From Thinopyrum elongatum (lineage: Eukaryota > Streptophyta > Magnoliopsida > Poales > Poaceae), in the NCBI GenBank assembly GCA_011799875.1, contig CM022298.1, positions 266,159,757 through 266,223,756 on the forward strand: 64,000 bases of DNA, written 5' to 3'. Of this stretch, positions 32,401 to 43,687 are shown piece after piece (within the stretch, counting starts at the first letter, position 1; each line of letters opens with the position of its first letter). Made by a program: the position numbers and the translations under genes. The notes beneath the pieces are model-generated. The model was not told the DNA's origin. It saw only the letters and a program-made list of their open reading frames with translations, and did not search any database.

Positions 32401-33222
32401 AAGCAGCACTGCTTGAGTGACGTCTATCCCCGGACGGAAGATATTCGTCTGGGACATTGCAGTGACCTCCTGCTGGACCTCTGCCTCGGAGGCCGGCGCG
32501 CCAGCACCTTCAAGCGCGTTCATCACCTCCTTATCTTTGTGGTTAATCATGCACAAGGACCCTGGTGGCACCTTGCCGTCCTCCGAGCCCTCCCCAAGAA
32601 ACAGAATAGTCTGGTCAGAGCGCTGGATCTTGAAGCCATCGAAGCCCGCAAGCGTCATGTCCGCACGGAGGTTGGCCCCGCGCTTCCAGACCCTGTAGGT
32701 ATCCGAGGGCGCGATGCGGGAGATGAAGGGAATGACGGAGCTCTCGAAGTGGAATGTGATTTCCATGTAGAAGTCGCGCATCCGGCGCATGGCGGCGACA
32801 ACGCGGGGCAGGCGGCGGCACCATTTGGCCCAGGCGAGAGGCTGGTAGTGGCGCACGATGACGCGTGCGAGCGCCTCCTCACGCGCGCAGATAGCCTCCT
32901 GGAGCGCGCTCCAGCCATGCTCGTTCTGCAGGCTCCAGTCGGCCCCCGCCGCCATGAGCATCTCAGCTGCCGCGGCGTCGCCGAAGCGGACGGCGAGGTG
33001 GAGCGGGGTCTCGCGACCAGGGACGTCACGCCGGTCGAGGATGGCCGAGACAGCCTCCGCTCGAGCCTCCTCGGCGATGGAGTCCGCCTCCGTCCGGATC
33101 TCCTCGGGCTTCCGAGCCTGCGGGAGCGCGTCCAGCACGCGGCGAAGGGCAGCGTGGTCCTGCATCGCCACGGCGTGGTGCGCTGGGCTCTGCGCATACC
33201 TCGCCGCGTCAACGCCAGCCAT
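29462..33222 (-). CDS. Ankyrin-repeat protein with GPCR-chaperone domain (ANKRD13-like), two exons, 655 aa, intact
   Basis: Exon 1 is 33222-31588 (545 codons, ATG in a GCGATGG context). The intron is 31587-29795 (donor GTAAGA, acceptor CTTAG, phase 0). Exon 2 is 29794-29462 (110 codons plus TAA). Ankyrin repeats cover about residues 10-35 and 70-126 (GRETPLHLAVRFG, WSLQNEHGWSALQEA). A region from about residue 150 to past 560 matches the ANKRD13/GPCR_chapero_1 family, with FHFESSVIPFISRIAPSDTY, GSLCMINH, WRRQERTEAVGLWKAKVYDM and, across the splice, LPPGTFPVK|VAIPVVPTIRV. A charged, disordered segment lies around residues 350-500, and the C-terminus is lysine-rich. In animals ANKRD13C is an ER-associated chaperone for G-protein-coupled receptors; the plant role is not established, so a trafficking or protein-quality role is inference. 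No signal peptide or membrane helix is visible. This is the only intact host gene in the window. Confidence 0.9.
30559..30639. mobile_element. Stowaway MITE in the intron of the ankyrin gene
   Basis: The 81-bp element is flanked by TA on both sides. It begins CTCCCTCTGTAAAG and ends with the complement CTTTACGGAGGGA, and the halves pair into a nearly perfect hairpin around AGTGATCT/AGATCACT. Intronic Stowaway copies are common in grass genes. Confidence 0.9.
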
Positions 33223-33829
33223 CGCGCCGCGACCACCGGCGCAACTCCTGCGAATCCCGGGACCGAGCCTCGCCTCTGCGTAGCCCTATCGCCCTGATCT
33301 GTAACGCCAGGCAAAGAAATGAGTGCAACGGAAGGGGCGAAAAGCAAGCAAGAATCGATGGAAGGATCCCTTGCTTGCGCACCAGTTGCCCTCCAATCCC
33401 AATCTTGGGGTTCGCTTCTCCTTGCCTATCTATCGGGCTCTCTCTGCTCTCTTGTGTTTACTCCTCGTGTCTTCTCTCTCAAGACGCAGCCTAGGACCGA
33501 GGGAAAGTATTGACATCTAGAGAGAGGGGGTTGGGCTTGGGGGTGGGGGTGGGGCAGAGGTGTGAGATTGAAAGGTCAGGACGAGGGAGGGGGGCGATGA
33601 ACATTGGGAAACTCTCCCTATCGTACATTTGATCGTAGCAATTCGTCGGACAGGCCGTTTTAGCCGGTACTAGACTTGACAACTAGTAAGCTCAACCTCC
33701 GCATGCACTACAAAGCAAGACCCATCGAATTAATCTGGTAGACGTGATTAAATGAGCATCAAAGAAGCGGAATAGAGGTAATCAAGATGGGTTTTTTATA
33801 TATAGACTTGACAACAAATGAGTTAATTA
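33223..33829 (-). promoter_or_regulatory. 5' leader and presumed promoter region of the ankyrin gene
   Basis: On the minus strand this is the upstream side of the ATG. A GA/CT-rich tract spans about 33420-33540, as in many plant 5' leaders. A TATATATAAA string lies near 33796-33805, over 570 bases upstream, so it is a weak TATA candidate. No precise start site can be given. Confidence 0.4.
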
Positions 33830-34825
33830 CACTTACGGTACATAAACTTGCACAGTGGGTACAATTTTATACATAAATTTGAAAAATGACACAAACTGAC
33901 CCTGTAACTTGTGTTTAACGTACATTTTCGTACATTTTCGTCTATTGCCCTCAACTCACTATTAACTCTTGCTATGTGGCTCGCCAGAGTGGCATGGGTC
34001 CCACCTGTAAATGGGGAAAGACAAATTAAAACGAAAAATGTAAGATAAATTAAAAGGCCGGGTTGTCTTCATCGGGATTCAAACTTAGGAGCTCATGGCT
34101 CGCGTGAGATTAGCTAACCAATTTATATATCTTGCAGAAGGAGGATTGATTTGATGCTAAATATGTGCACTGCATGCACGACCGACAAAAATATTGTCCC
34201 GCCTGCGACGACCCCCAGCCTAGCATTTCTATGTCAACCCATAGAGAAATATTTTTCTTCATTTTTACCATCTTCAAGCATTTGCGTTTTTATATTTGCA
34301 CAAACAAACCGTGTGTATTATGAAGCAGTATAATTTAGAAACAATGACCAAAAAGTTAGCTAACATCACCAACAATTTAGAAACTCACGGTTCCATGTTC
34401 AACCCAAAGTCAATCAAGTTGCACGTCAAGATATATAACGTTCAAAATTAGCTTCAAATCAATCCTCCTTCCACAAGATATATTAATTGGCTAGCTAATC
34501 TCACGCGAGCCATGAGCTCCTAAGTTCGAATCCCGATGAAGAGAACCCGGCCTTTACATTTTTCCTTTTAATTTGTCTTACATTTTTCCTTTTAATTTGT
34601 CTTACATTTTTCCTTTTAATTTGTCCTTCCCCACTTACACGTAGGACCCATGCCACTCTGGCGAGCCATATAGCAAGAGTTAATAGTGTGTTGGCGGCAA
34701 TAGGCAGAAATGTACCAAAATATACATCAAACACAAGTTACAGGATCATTTTGTGTCATTTTTTAAGTTTATGTATGAAATTGTACCCACCGTGCAAGTT
34801 TATGTACCGTAAGTGTAATTAACTC
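33830..34825. mobile_element. Nonautonomous Mutator-like element with ~330-bp terminal inverted repeats and 9-bp target duplication
   Basis: The left end begins GAGTTAATTACACTTACGG and the right end is its complement, ending TAATTAACTC at 34825. The arms (about 33830-34160 and 34450-34825) are complementary along most of their length, with blocks such as CTCGCCAGAGTGGCATGGG against CCCATGCCACTCTGGCGAG. The flanks are a perfect 9-bp repeat, ACAACAAAT (33821-33829 and 34826-34834), the target duplication length of the Mutator superfamily. The short centre has no coding capacity. The right arm is expanded by a threefold 24-bp tandem repeat (about 34550-34625). Confidence 0.88.
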
Positions 34826-34834
34826 ACAACAAAT

Positions 34835-36049
34835 ATATGAGAAACAAAAATGAACATGACCGATTTTGGGAAGAAAAGAAAGCATCCCTGGGAAGAACAT
34901 GTGTGGGGCCTAGAAGTAGTGGTGTCTGTAGGAGACAACGCACCCTATGGTGTTGTGGTGGCTTGCCGGATACACAACCTGTCGGTGAGGGCGATGCGGT
35001 AGAGGTAGCAACTCTCGCCGTGAATCAGGAGGGCTAGAGGTGTCGTTGACGGCCGCATACAGATGGAGAGGCAAGGAGGAAGGTCTCACTAAGCATCCCT
35101 CCTTGTACGGAGCTCCAAACCCATCCATCGCCATCCCCATAGCCTTGGGAGATGGCGGCAGAGGCTGGAGGCGAACCACAACGGCAGGGGGGAGGCGCGT
35201 GTGCTTGACTGCAGGTTGGGTTAGAGTGCGAGTTGGGTGACCTAACATAGCTTTGGGCCTTCCTGGGCATCTGCACGGGTCCAGGGAGCGAACCGACCTA
35301 GATGGACCAGCGTGCATGCGATCGAGCCGAGCTGGATTGATCGCATGAAGGCCGGCAGCCACGAGATAAGAGCAACGATGGGAAATCAATTCAAATACGC
35401 GGTCGCTCAAAGCGCTTGATTTCACGAGAGCTTAATATCTGTAAAGACTAGATGACCCATTGCGCCGATGGCGCAAAGGGCGAAAGCAAACCAAGTTTTG
35501 AAGCCATGTGAGTTAGAATATTTAGAGACCGATATTCTTCAAACATAAGGAAAAAGTTCATAAGAAGTGCTATATATTGCATTGATCGTTACTGTGTTTT
35601 TCGAGCAACGATGTTGTTGGATTTGGCTCTGGTTTTTGTAGAGATATCGCTTACGTGCTTCATTTGTTGTGGAGGGTGTCGTGTGCACTGTAGAGGTGGA
35701 GAATGGCAGATTGTTGTGGGCTGACACTTCTCTTCAAGTTTAACTTACCGCTTCATTTACCAACTTTGATAGGAGGAGATTGGATCGGTGCACCCACCGC
35801 ATAGAGCTCAAGGAAGTGCGTCAATCAAACAATACATGGCGTAAGCATGTGTGATTGCCACTTGGAAAGTTAGCAACACATAAATGAACACGGCCACAAT
35901 ATTTCAGCTCCTGACAAATGAAATGCCTAGAGGAAAGTTAGAGAGGTGCATTTATTCTTGTCATCATCTTACCTGATCTAAGCACGCACTCAATGTTGTT
36001 GTTTCAGATGGAATGCATTCAACATACATGGTGGAAGAGAGCTGCCCCC
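34835..36049. other. Intergenic sequence left of the second Athila element
   Basis: I see no supported gene. The 171-codon minus frame at 34910-35425 has no recognisable domain and biased composition. A motif around 35451-35480 (CCATTGCGCCGATGGCGCAA) contains a TTGCGCC...GGCGCAA inverted repeat and looks like a repeat-element edge, but I cannot assign it. Confidence 0.4.
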
Positions 36050-37468
36050 TGATACGTCTCCGTCGTATCTACTTTTCCTAATGCTTTTGCTCTTGTTTTG
36101 GACTCTAATTTGCATGATTTGAATGAAACTAACCCGGACCGACGCTATTTTCAACAGAACTACCATGGTGTTGTTTTTGTGCAGAAATAAAAGTTCTCGG
36201 AATTGGACGAAACATTTTGGAGATTTTTTATGGAATAAATGAAGAATATTGGAACGAAGACCCACTGGAGGGGGGCCACCCTATGCCCACAAGGCACCAG
36301 GGCACGCCTACCCCCGGGGCACGCCCTGGTGGGTGCTGGGGCCCTCGTGGCTCCGCTGACCCTAATCCGGATACTATAAATTCCTATTTCCCAAGAAAAA
36401 ATAGGAGGGAAAGTTTTATCGTGTTTCACGATACGGAGCCGCCGCCACCTCTTGTTCTTCATCGGGAGGCCAGATCTGGAATCCGTTCTGGGCTCCGGAG
36501 AGGGGGGTTCGCCCCATCGTCATCATCAACCATCCTCCATCACCAATTTCATGATGCTCACCACCGGGAGTGAGTAATCTCTTCGCAGGCTTGCTGGATG
36601 GTGATGGGTTGGATGAGATTCATCATGTAATCGAGTTAGTTTTGTTAGGGCTTGATCCCTAGTATCCACTATGTTCTGAGATTGATGTTGCTATGACTTT
36701 GCTATGCTTAATGCTTGTCACTAGGGCCCAAGTGCTATGATTTCAGATCTGAACCGTTTATGTTTTCACCAATATATTTGCGTTCTTGATCCTACCATGC
36801 AAGTTATATGCACCTATTACGTGTTATGATCCGCATACCCCAAGGTGACAATAATTGGGATTCTTTCCGGTGATTACCGTAGTTTGAGGAGTTCATGTAT
36901 TCACTATGTGTTAATGCTTTATTCTGGCTCTCTATTAAAAGGAGGCCTTAATATCCCTTAGTTTCCTTATGGACCCCGCTGCCACGGGAGGGTAGGATAA
37001 AAGATGTCATGCAAGGTCTTTTCCATAAGCACGTATGACTATTTACGGAATATATGCCTACATTACGTTGATGAATTGGAGCTAGTTCTATGTCACCCTA
37101 GGTTATGACTGCTATATGATGAATATTATCCAACAATATCATCGATTCAATTCCTACGAGCTTTACATATATTGTTCTTGCTAAGTTACTATTATTATTG
37201 CTGCTGTCACAACTGCTACAGAGTTACTGCTACCACTGTTACCGTTACTATTGTTGTTACTATTGCTGCTATCACTATCAAATTACCATACTACTATGCT
37301 ACTGATCACTTTGCTCCAGATATTTAGTCTCAGGGTGTGGTTGAATTGACAACTCAACTGCTAATACTTACAAATGTCCTTTGGCTCCCCTTGTGTCGAA
37401 TCAATAAATTTGGGTTGAATACTCTGGCCTCGAAAACTGTTGCGATCCCCTATACTTGTGGGTTATCA
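36050..37468 (+). repeat. 5' LTR of Athila element 2 (1419 bp)
   Basis: It starts TGATACGTCTCC and ends GGGTTATCA, matching the LTR at 3625-4995. CCCCC precedes it (36045-36049). CCTTAGTTTCC-type and triplet-rich (CTA/TTG) blocks occur in both LTRs. Confidence 0.9.
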
Positions 37469-37479
37469 AGACCTTTTTC

Positions 37480-37496
37480 TAGCGCCGTTGTCGGGG
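37480..37496 (+). promoter_or_regulatory. Primer binding site of Athila element 2 (tRNA-Asp type)
   Basis: TAGCGCCGTTGTCGGGG lies 11 bases after the LTR. It differs at two positions from the TGGCGCCGTTGCCGGGG consensus seen in Athila elements, complementary to tRNA-Asp. Confidence 0.75.
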
Positions 37497-37546
37497 AGCA
37501 TAGCTATATTTGTTGAGACACTTGGGATTTATATCTGTTGATCACT

Positions 37547-39600
37547 ATGAAGAATATTAAGGATGATAGAACCAAGATCGTTCCCTCTAAGGCGAGAGGA
37601 GGTAAGGAACCTTTATCTAGCTCTGCACTTGATTCACCTTCTGTTTTGAGTAAGCTTGCAACATCACAACCCGCTATTAATTCTGATATGTCGCAAGTAA
37701 TTGATGATGACACTTCTGCTATGAATGATGCTTATGATAATGCTAGTACTTTGCTTGATAAGCCTGTGCCACTAGGTGAATTTTTTGATGAACAACTTGC
37801 TAGAGCTAAAGAAATTGAGAATGCATAAACCAATGAAATTACTGAAACTGGTGAAATTATTGAAACTGAGAATTATGATTCACCTCTTGGAACTAGTGCC
37901 CCTAGATATGAATTGCCTAAGATACCCGAGGGTTATGTTATGGATCGAGAGGTAGCCAGAGATTTTCTTGCTTGTAAGGATAGAGATGATCTTAAAAAAT
38001 TACTATGCAAGTTGAAAGAAAAATCCTTGAATGCTAGAATAAAATATGATCGTAAGTTTGCTAATTCACCTATCTTTATTACTGATAAGGATTATGAGTT
38101 CTCTGTTGGTCCTGAGTTAATTACTTTGGTGGAATCTGATCCTTTCCATGGCTATGAATGGCACATCTCACTAAATTAAATGATATAGCCACCCTATTTG
38201 CTCATGAGGAAAAAATTCGTTATTACTATATCCTTAAGTTATTTCCTTTCTCGTTAAAGGGTGATGATAAGACTTGGTATAATACTCTTGCTCCTGGTTG
38301 TGTGTGTAGTCCCCAGGATATGATTTATTACTTCTCTGAAAATATGTTCCTGCTCATAAGAAACAAGCTGTCTTACAGGAAATATTTAAGTTGGTGCAAA
38401 TTGAGGAAGAGAGTCTCCCACAAGCTTGGGAGAGGCTTCTCCAATTACTGAACGCTTTGCCTGATCATCCTCTTAAGAAAAAATGAAATACTTGATATCT
38501 TTTATAATGGACTAACCGATGCTTCTAGGGACTACCTAGATAGTTGTGCTGGTTGTGTTTTCAGGGAACGGACTATTGAACAAGTGGAAGAATTATTGAA
38601 TAATATCTTGAAGAATGATCATGATTGGAACCTTCCTGAACCACCGCCTAAACCCACTCCAAAGAAGAGGGGTATTTTATTTCTCAGTGCTGAAGATATG
38701 CAAGAAGCAAAGAAATGCATGAAGGAAAAAGGTATTAAAGTTGAAGATGTTAAAAATCTACCACCTATTGAATAAATACATGGTCTTGACGCACCACCAC
38801 AGGTGGTAGAGGTAAATTCTTTTATAAAGTTTGATGAAGGTGATATTCCTTACAATAAACACCCTAGTCAATGCTTGTATGAGTTTGACAATTACATTAC
38901 AAAGCAAGATCACTTCAATGCTTATGTTATGGAACAATTAAAGCGTAATGCCGATATGATTGATCGCTTGAGTGACTTGTTATTTAGAATTACTAATGAT
39001 GTTAAAGGTGTAGGAAAACATGCTTCTATGGTTTAGACTCAGTTAGAACAAGCTGTTAAATCTCAAAGTGAATTGCTTAATGAAATGAATAATAATATGA
39101 ATGATCATGCTGTTAGGGTAATGACTAGAGGGGGTAGAATGACTCAGGAACCACTTTATCCTGAGGGACACCCTAAAAGAATTGAACAAGACTCCCAAAG
39201 AATTAATGTTGATGCACCTAGTCCTTCTAAAAAGAAAAGGAAAAAAGAATAGCACTTTGCATACTTCTAGTGAACCTGAGACAGAAAAACCTTTTGAAGA
39301 TAATAATGATGTCTCTCTCTCTGATTCTGAAACACAATCTAGTAATGAACATTCACCTAGCGATAATGAAAAGGACAATAATGATGCTCATGTAGATGTT
39401 CAACCAGATAATGATAAAGAGCCAGGCAGTGATATTGGAATAGAACCTGTTGTTGATCTTGATAACCCACCTCCTAAAAATAAATGTTATGATAAAAAGA
39501 GAATTTGTTGCTAGGAAACATGGTAGAGAAAGAGAACCATAGGTTCAAAAACCCATCCCCTTTCCACCTAAACCATCCAAGAATAAAGATGAGGAAGAAT
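37547..39600 (+). pseudogene. Athila gag, broken
   Basis: The frame starts at ATG 37547 (MKNIKDDRTKIVPSKARGG). The gag domain is recognisable through LKLFPFSLKGDDKTWYN, then the block around LPQAWERLLQLLNALPDHP and RDYLDSCAGCVF, and the later lysine-rich tail. The domain forms the particle shell in gypsy elements. Breaks include TAA at 37826-37828, at least three frame changes between about 38150 and 38490, TAA near 38773 and TAG at 39034-39036, where the context suggests an original CAG. No zinc knuckle was noticed. Confidence 0.75.
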
Positions 39601-39617
39601 TTTAACGCTTTGCTGAA

Positions 39618-40190
39618 ATGCTTAGGCCAGTCTTTTTGCGTACTTGTTTGACTGATATTTTGAAGATGGCCCCTTATGCTAAATACATGAAAGATATGGT
39701 CACCAATAAAAGAAAAATACCTGAAGCTGAAACCTCCACCATGCTTGCAAACTACTCTTTTAAGTATGGAGTACCTAAGAAATTAGGAGATCTAGGAATA
39801 CCAACTATACCATGCTCTATCAAAAGAAATTATGTCAAAACTACTCTATGTGATTTGGGAGATGGTGTTAGTGTTATGCCTTTCTCTTTATATAAAAGAC
39901 TTGATTTGAATAAACTCACACCTACTGAAATATCATTGCAAATGGCTGACAAATCAACTGCCATACCTATCAGTATTTGTGAGGATGTGCCCGTTGTTGT
40001 TGCAAATGTTACTATCCTAACAGACTTTGTTATACTTGAGATGCCCGAGGACGACAACATGTCGATTATCCTTGGTAGACCCTTTTTGAATACTGCAGGG
40101 GCTTTTATTGATTACAATAAAAGCAAAGTCACTTTTCATATCAATGGTAATGACCATATGGTACACTTCCCGAAAACCATTTTCAAGTGA
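39618..40190 (+). pseudogene. Athila protease region, open fragment of a broken polyprotein
   Basis: This 190-codon frame includes CDLGDGVSVMPFSLYKRL, the retropepsin-like block (DLG in place of D-S/T-G, as in many Athila elements), and IILGRPFLNTAGAFIDY, the second protease signature. Upstream gag is broken and downstream pol is missing, so no functional polyprotein can result here. ATG at 39618 is internal to the ancestral frame. Confidence 0.7.
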
Positions 40191-41067
40191 ATGGTATTAA
40201 TGTTATTGAAAAAACTATGACAATTACTAGTGCAAGCTTTCAACTTCCTCTTCCTACTGCCAAAAAGAAAATGGTGAGGTAACTTAGTGTTTTACGAAGA
40301 TTCTTCGGGTTCATGCTAATCGAAAATGGTTGTTAATAAGACTTGGTCAACCTTATTAATGGATTATTTTCGAGGGGCATGTGGTCGATGAATTTAGTAA
40401 GCACAACCTTCTGTCCCTATCTTTTGTTTTTTGTTATTTTAGTTAAATGCAATAAAATGTCATGATTATCCAGTTTTTGGAATTATCCGTCCAATAAAAA
40501 AGTGCCCAGAAATGAAAGTGCTCGAAATGACCTGAAATTTTTACATGATTTTTTTCTGAATATTTAAGAATTTTTGGCACTGAAACCACCATAGGGGGGG
40601 TACCCCAGGTGCCCACAAGGCACCCGGGCGCGCCTACCCCCTGGGCGCGCCCTGGTGGGTGTTGGGCCCCACAGGGACCCCTCACTTATCTTTTTAGCCC
40701 AATTCGTCTCCTACCTCCAGAAAAAATTCACTCCAGCTCTCCCTCGTGTTCTTGCTCCCCAAAGCTGAGATTTTCGATCTCTTTGCTCGGAGCTCCTTTT
40801 GAAAAACTGTTTTGGGGGATTGCTACTTGGTATGTGACTCCTCCATTGCTCCAATTATTTTTTGCTTTAGTGGTTTACATTTTGAGTAATTATCTACTCT
40901 TGGTGCTACTGAAAATAAGCTTGCATGTTAATTCCTTTGAGTTTCAAGTAGTTTGAATGCATGATATAGCCTATAGACACCCTTATGAGTAGTTGCTATC
41001 AATCTTGTGAAGTTTTGTTGACATCTTTTTGTGGCCCAAAAATTTCAGAAATTTGTTTGTACAAAAT
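40191..41067 (+). other. Spacer joining the protease to the extra ORF (pol missing)
   Basis: From about 40580 it is collinear with 1-482 of the left Athila element. The junction where RT, RNase H and integrase are missing must lie between 40190 and about 40580. No coding frame is supported. Confidence 0.6.
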
Positions 41068-41647
41068 ATGAACTTCCTTGGGAGGAGTTCTTCGAGGAGA
41101 AGGTCCTCGGAGGCATCCTCGAGTGAGAGCTCAATACGATAGGCTTATGTTGAGCCAAGGGCAAGCTCGGTGCGGGATTTCGACACCAAATCATGTCGGT
41201 GGTCGTGCGACGAGTTCATGATAGGCGCGGGTATTAAAGAAGAATTTGATGAATATGTTCATAACACTGAGCTTGCTCCCTTCATTGCAGATAAGTGCAC
41301 GCAGCACTACAATCTTACCATCTCATTTACTAAAGAGTTCGAGTTTCATCCTCGCACTTCTAGAGTTTTATTCCACTTGTATGATCGAGCTTATAGTATA
41401 CCTCTAGAAGATTTCTGCAGTGCGTGCAAAATTCCATATTGGGGTTCGTTAGATGAACCATCAAAGTCTGATTATGAGTTGTTTCTTACTAGTCTTTGCA
41501 ATGGTGAGGATAGGGGAGTCACACAATCTAGGATAAAGAGCATTCAGTTTCCCTCTATTCGTTATTTTGCATTATTTAATGGCAAATGCATCGTAGGAAA
41601 ACAAGACTATAATACACTATGTGCCCCTGATTTGATCCTCATACATA
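41068..41647 (+). pseudogene. Athila extra ORF, copy 2, with a stop and truncated by a CACTA
   Basis: It starts MNFLGRSSSRRRSSEASS, as in the intact copy at 483. An in-frame TAG lies at 41140-41142. The frame then follows the homologue through CKIPYWGSLDEPSKSDYELF and FNGKCIVGKQDYNTLCAPDL until the CACTA insertion at 41648, about 190 codons in. The rest of the ORF is not seen. Confidence 0.8.
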
Positions 41648-41679
41648 CACTACTAGGAGAAACCTTATAGATAGAATCT

Positions 41680-42050
41680 TAGCAGTAGCGCAGGTAAAGG
41701 GAGCAGCGCTACTTCTACTTAGTTGTAGCGCGGGAAAGAAACAAGCGCTACAGATAGTAGTGTAGCAGTAGCGCGGGGCAGCCAGGCGGCGCTACTGCTA
41801 AGTGGTCCCAACGCCAAGGACCGGGGCTACCCATAGCAGTAGCGCTGGTGGGCGACCAGCGCTACTGCTAAGCTCCATAGTAGTAGCGCATGTCGGTGGC
41901 CCACCGCTACCGCTATGTGTGTACGGTGCCAGCAGGTGGGCCCCGGTTAGCAGTAGCACTGGTCACGCACCAGCGCTACTGCTATGGAGCTTAGCAGTAG
42001 CGCTGTTCACCCACCAGCGCTACTGCTACACGTAGCAGCCAGCTTTTCCC
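41680..42050. repeat. CACTA subterminal repeats
   Basis: Repeated AGCAGTAGCGC and its complement GCGCTACTGCT occur at least eight times, spaced roughly 25-50 bases apart. Such clusters bind the accessory transposase protein in En/Spm-type elements. Confidence 0.8.
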
Positions 42051-42057
42051 TCCCACC

Positions 42058-43632
42058 TGAAAGCACAAGTGCTCCCTGCGTGATTTGGTAATTAATGCCA
42101 ACATATCTCTTGTTGGACTAATATTTTCACCTAGTGTATTTCAGATAAGTTCAACAATGGCGTGGCAAGGACAAGAGGATGAGGAACCCCTTCAAAATGC
42201 TAAGGATAAAGATTGGCTCAAGCTCAAGACTCTTCATTTCTATTTTAGTGATCCAAGATCACATTGAGTCCATAGGAAAGCCAATACTATTAAAAGGGGA
42301 TGAGGTGTTGCTTAATGGTCTACTTGCTCAAAGTGCTTAGTGATATTGCTCCAAAACCCTCAGCCACCTTCTCATTTCCACATATGTCCAAAACCCAAAG
42401 TCAAAATCGGCCCCACCGATTTGATCTATCCGGCGCCACCGAGTTCATTTGACATAGCCATTGCCGAAAACACTAGACAATTTGGCCTCACCGATACGGA
42501 TCTCGGTCTCACCGAGATGGCCTTGCAAACTCTCTATTGCCTGTTGTAATTATTTCGGTCTCACCGAGATGTGCAATCGGTCCCACCGAGTTTGTCTGAC
42601 CAACTCTCTATTTGCTCATTGCTGAAATCGGTCTCACCGAGTTGAGGTTTTGCCCTAAGCCCTAGCACATCGGTCCCACCAAGTTGATCATATTGGTCCC
42701 ACCGAGATTCCTAACGTTCACATTTTGAACTAAATCGGTCGCACCGAGTTCTTCTATTCGGTCTGACCGAGTTGGGTCAAATGTGTGTAACGGTTGGATT
42801 TTGTGTGGAGGCTATATATACCCCTCCACCCCCTTCTCCATTAGAGAGAGAGCCATCAGAACGTGCCTACACTTCCACTACTCATTTTCTGAGAGAGAAC
42901 CACCTACTCATGTGTTGAGACCAAGACATTCCAATCCTACTACAAGAATCTTGATCTCTAGCCTTCCCCAAGTTGCTTTCCACTCAAATCATCTTTCCAC
43001 CATAGCCGAATCTGTGAGAGAGAGTTGAGTGTTGGGGAGACTATCATTTGAAGCACAAGAGCAAGGAGTTCATCATCTACACACCATCTATTACCTTTTG
43101 GAGAGTGGTGTCTCCTAGATTGGTTAAGTGTCGCTTGGGAGCCTCCGACAAGATTGTGGAGTTGAACCAAGAAGTTTGTAAGGGCAAGGAGATCGCTTAC
43201 TTCGTGAAGATCTACCCGAGTGAGGCAAGTCCTTCGTGGGCGATGGCCATGGTGGGATAGACAAGGTTGCTTCTTCGTGGACCCTTCATGGGTGGAGCCC
43301 TCCGTGGACTCACACAACCGTTACCCTTCGTGGGTTGAAGTCTCCATCAACGTGGACGTACGATAGCACCACCTATCGGAACCACGCCAAAAATCTCCGT
43401 GTCTACATTGCGTTTGCACACTCCAATCTCATCCCTTTACTTTTTTGCAACTAGCATGCTTTACTCTTTCCGCTGCTTATACTCTTGCCATGCTTGCTTG
43501 AAATGTATTGTGAATGCTTAAACTTGTGCTAAAAACTCCACCTCAACTTGAAGAACTTAAAAACTGCTACTTTTGCTTGTTGAGGGTCTAATCACCCCCC
43601 CCCCCTCTAGACACCTCTTCTCCATCCTTTCA
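42058..43632 (+). repeat. 5' LTR of Sirevirus copy 2 (1575 bp)
   Basis: TGAAAGCACAAGTGCTCC to ATCCTTTCA. The TATA box is TATATATA at 42813-42820. It is 25 bp shorter than the 3' LTR; part of the difference is a missing palindrome unit near 42635. Confidence 0.92.
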
Positions 43633-43634
43633 AT

Positions 43635-43647
43635 TGGTATCAGAGCC
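43635..43647 (+). promoter_or_regulatory. Primer binding site of Sirevirus copy 2 (initiator tRNA-Met)
   Basis: TGGTATCAGAGCC begins two bases after the LTR end. It matches the initiator tRNA-Met type site of copia elements. Confidence 0.85.
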
Positions 43648-43687
43648 TTGGTCTCCATTGCTTTGGTTTAATCACCATTGGAGGAAG

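Larger units (their letters stand above)
36050..41647 (+). mobile_element. Athila-lineage gypsy element 2, reverse transcriptase region absent, cut by a CACTA element
   Basis: The order is 5' LTR, primer binding site, broken gag, protease region, spacer, then the extra Athila ORF, which stops at 41648 where the CACTA begins. Between the protease (end 40190) and the extra ORF (41068) there are under 900 bases and no RT, RNase H or integrase motif, so the copy is nonautonomous. The remaining 3' part should lie beyond the right edge, past the CACTA. Confidence 0.85.

Noticed and set aside
32323..33297. 324-codon plus-strand frame opposite the ankyrin gene exon
   Set aside because: It is the complement of GC-rich ankyrin coding sequence. 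Its translation is rich in R, H, L and P, has no domain and no splice or start support.
32655..33347. 230-codon minus-strand frame overlapping the ankyrin start
   Set aside because: Alternative frame of the same GC-rich exon with Arg/Ser/Pro bias; the ankyrin frame is clearly the coding one.
34500..34545. A tRNA gene suggested by the TTCGAATCC motif
   Set aside because: No acceptor stem and no pairing T-stem; at most degenerate pol III-like boxes within the inverted repeat.
34910..35425. 171-codon minus-strand frame between the Mutator-like element and Athila element 2
   Set aside because: No recognisable domain, biased composition, no promoter or homologue within the window.
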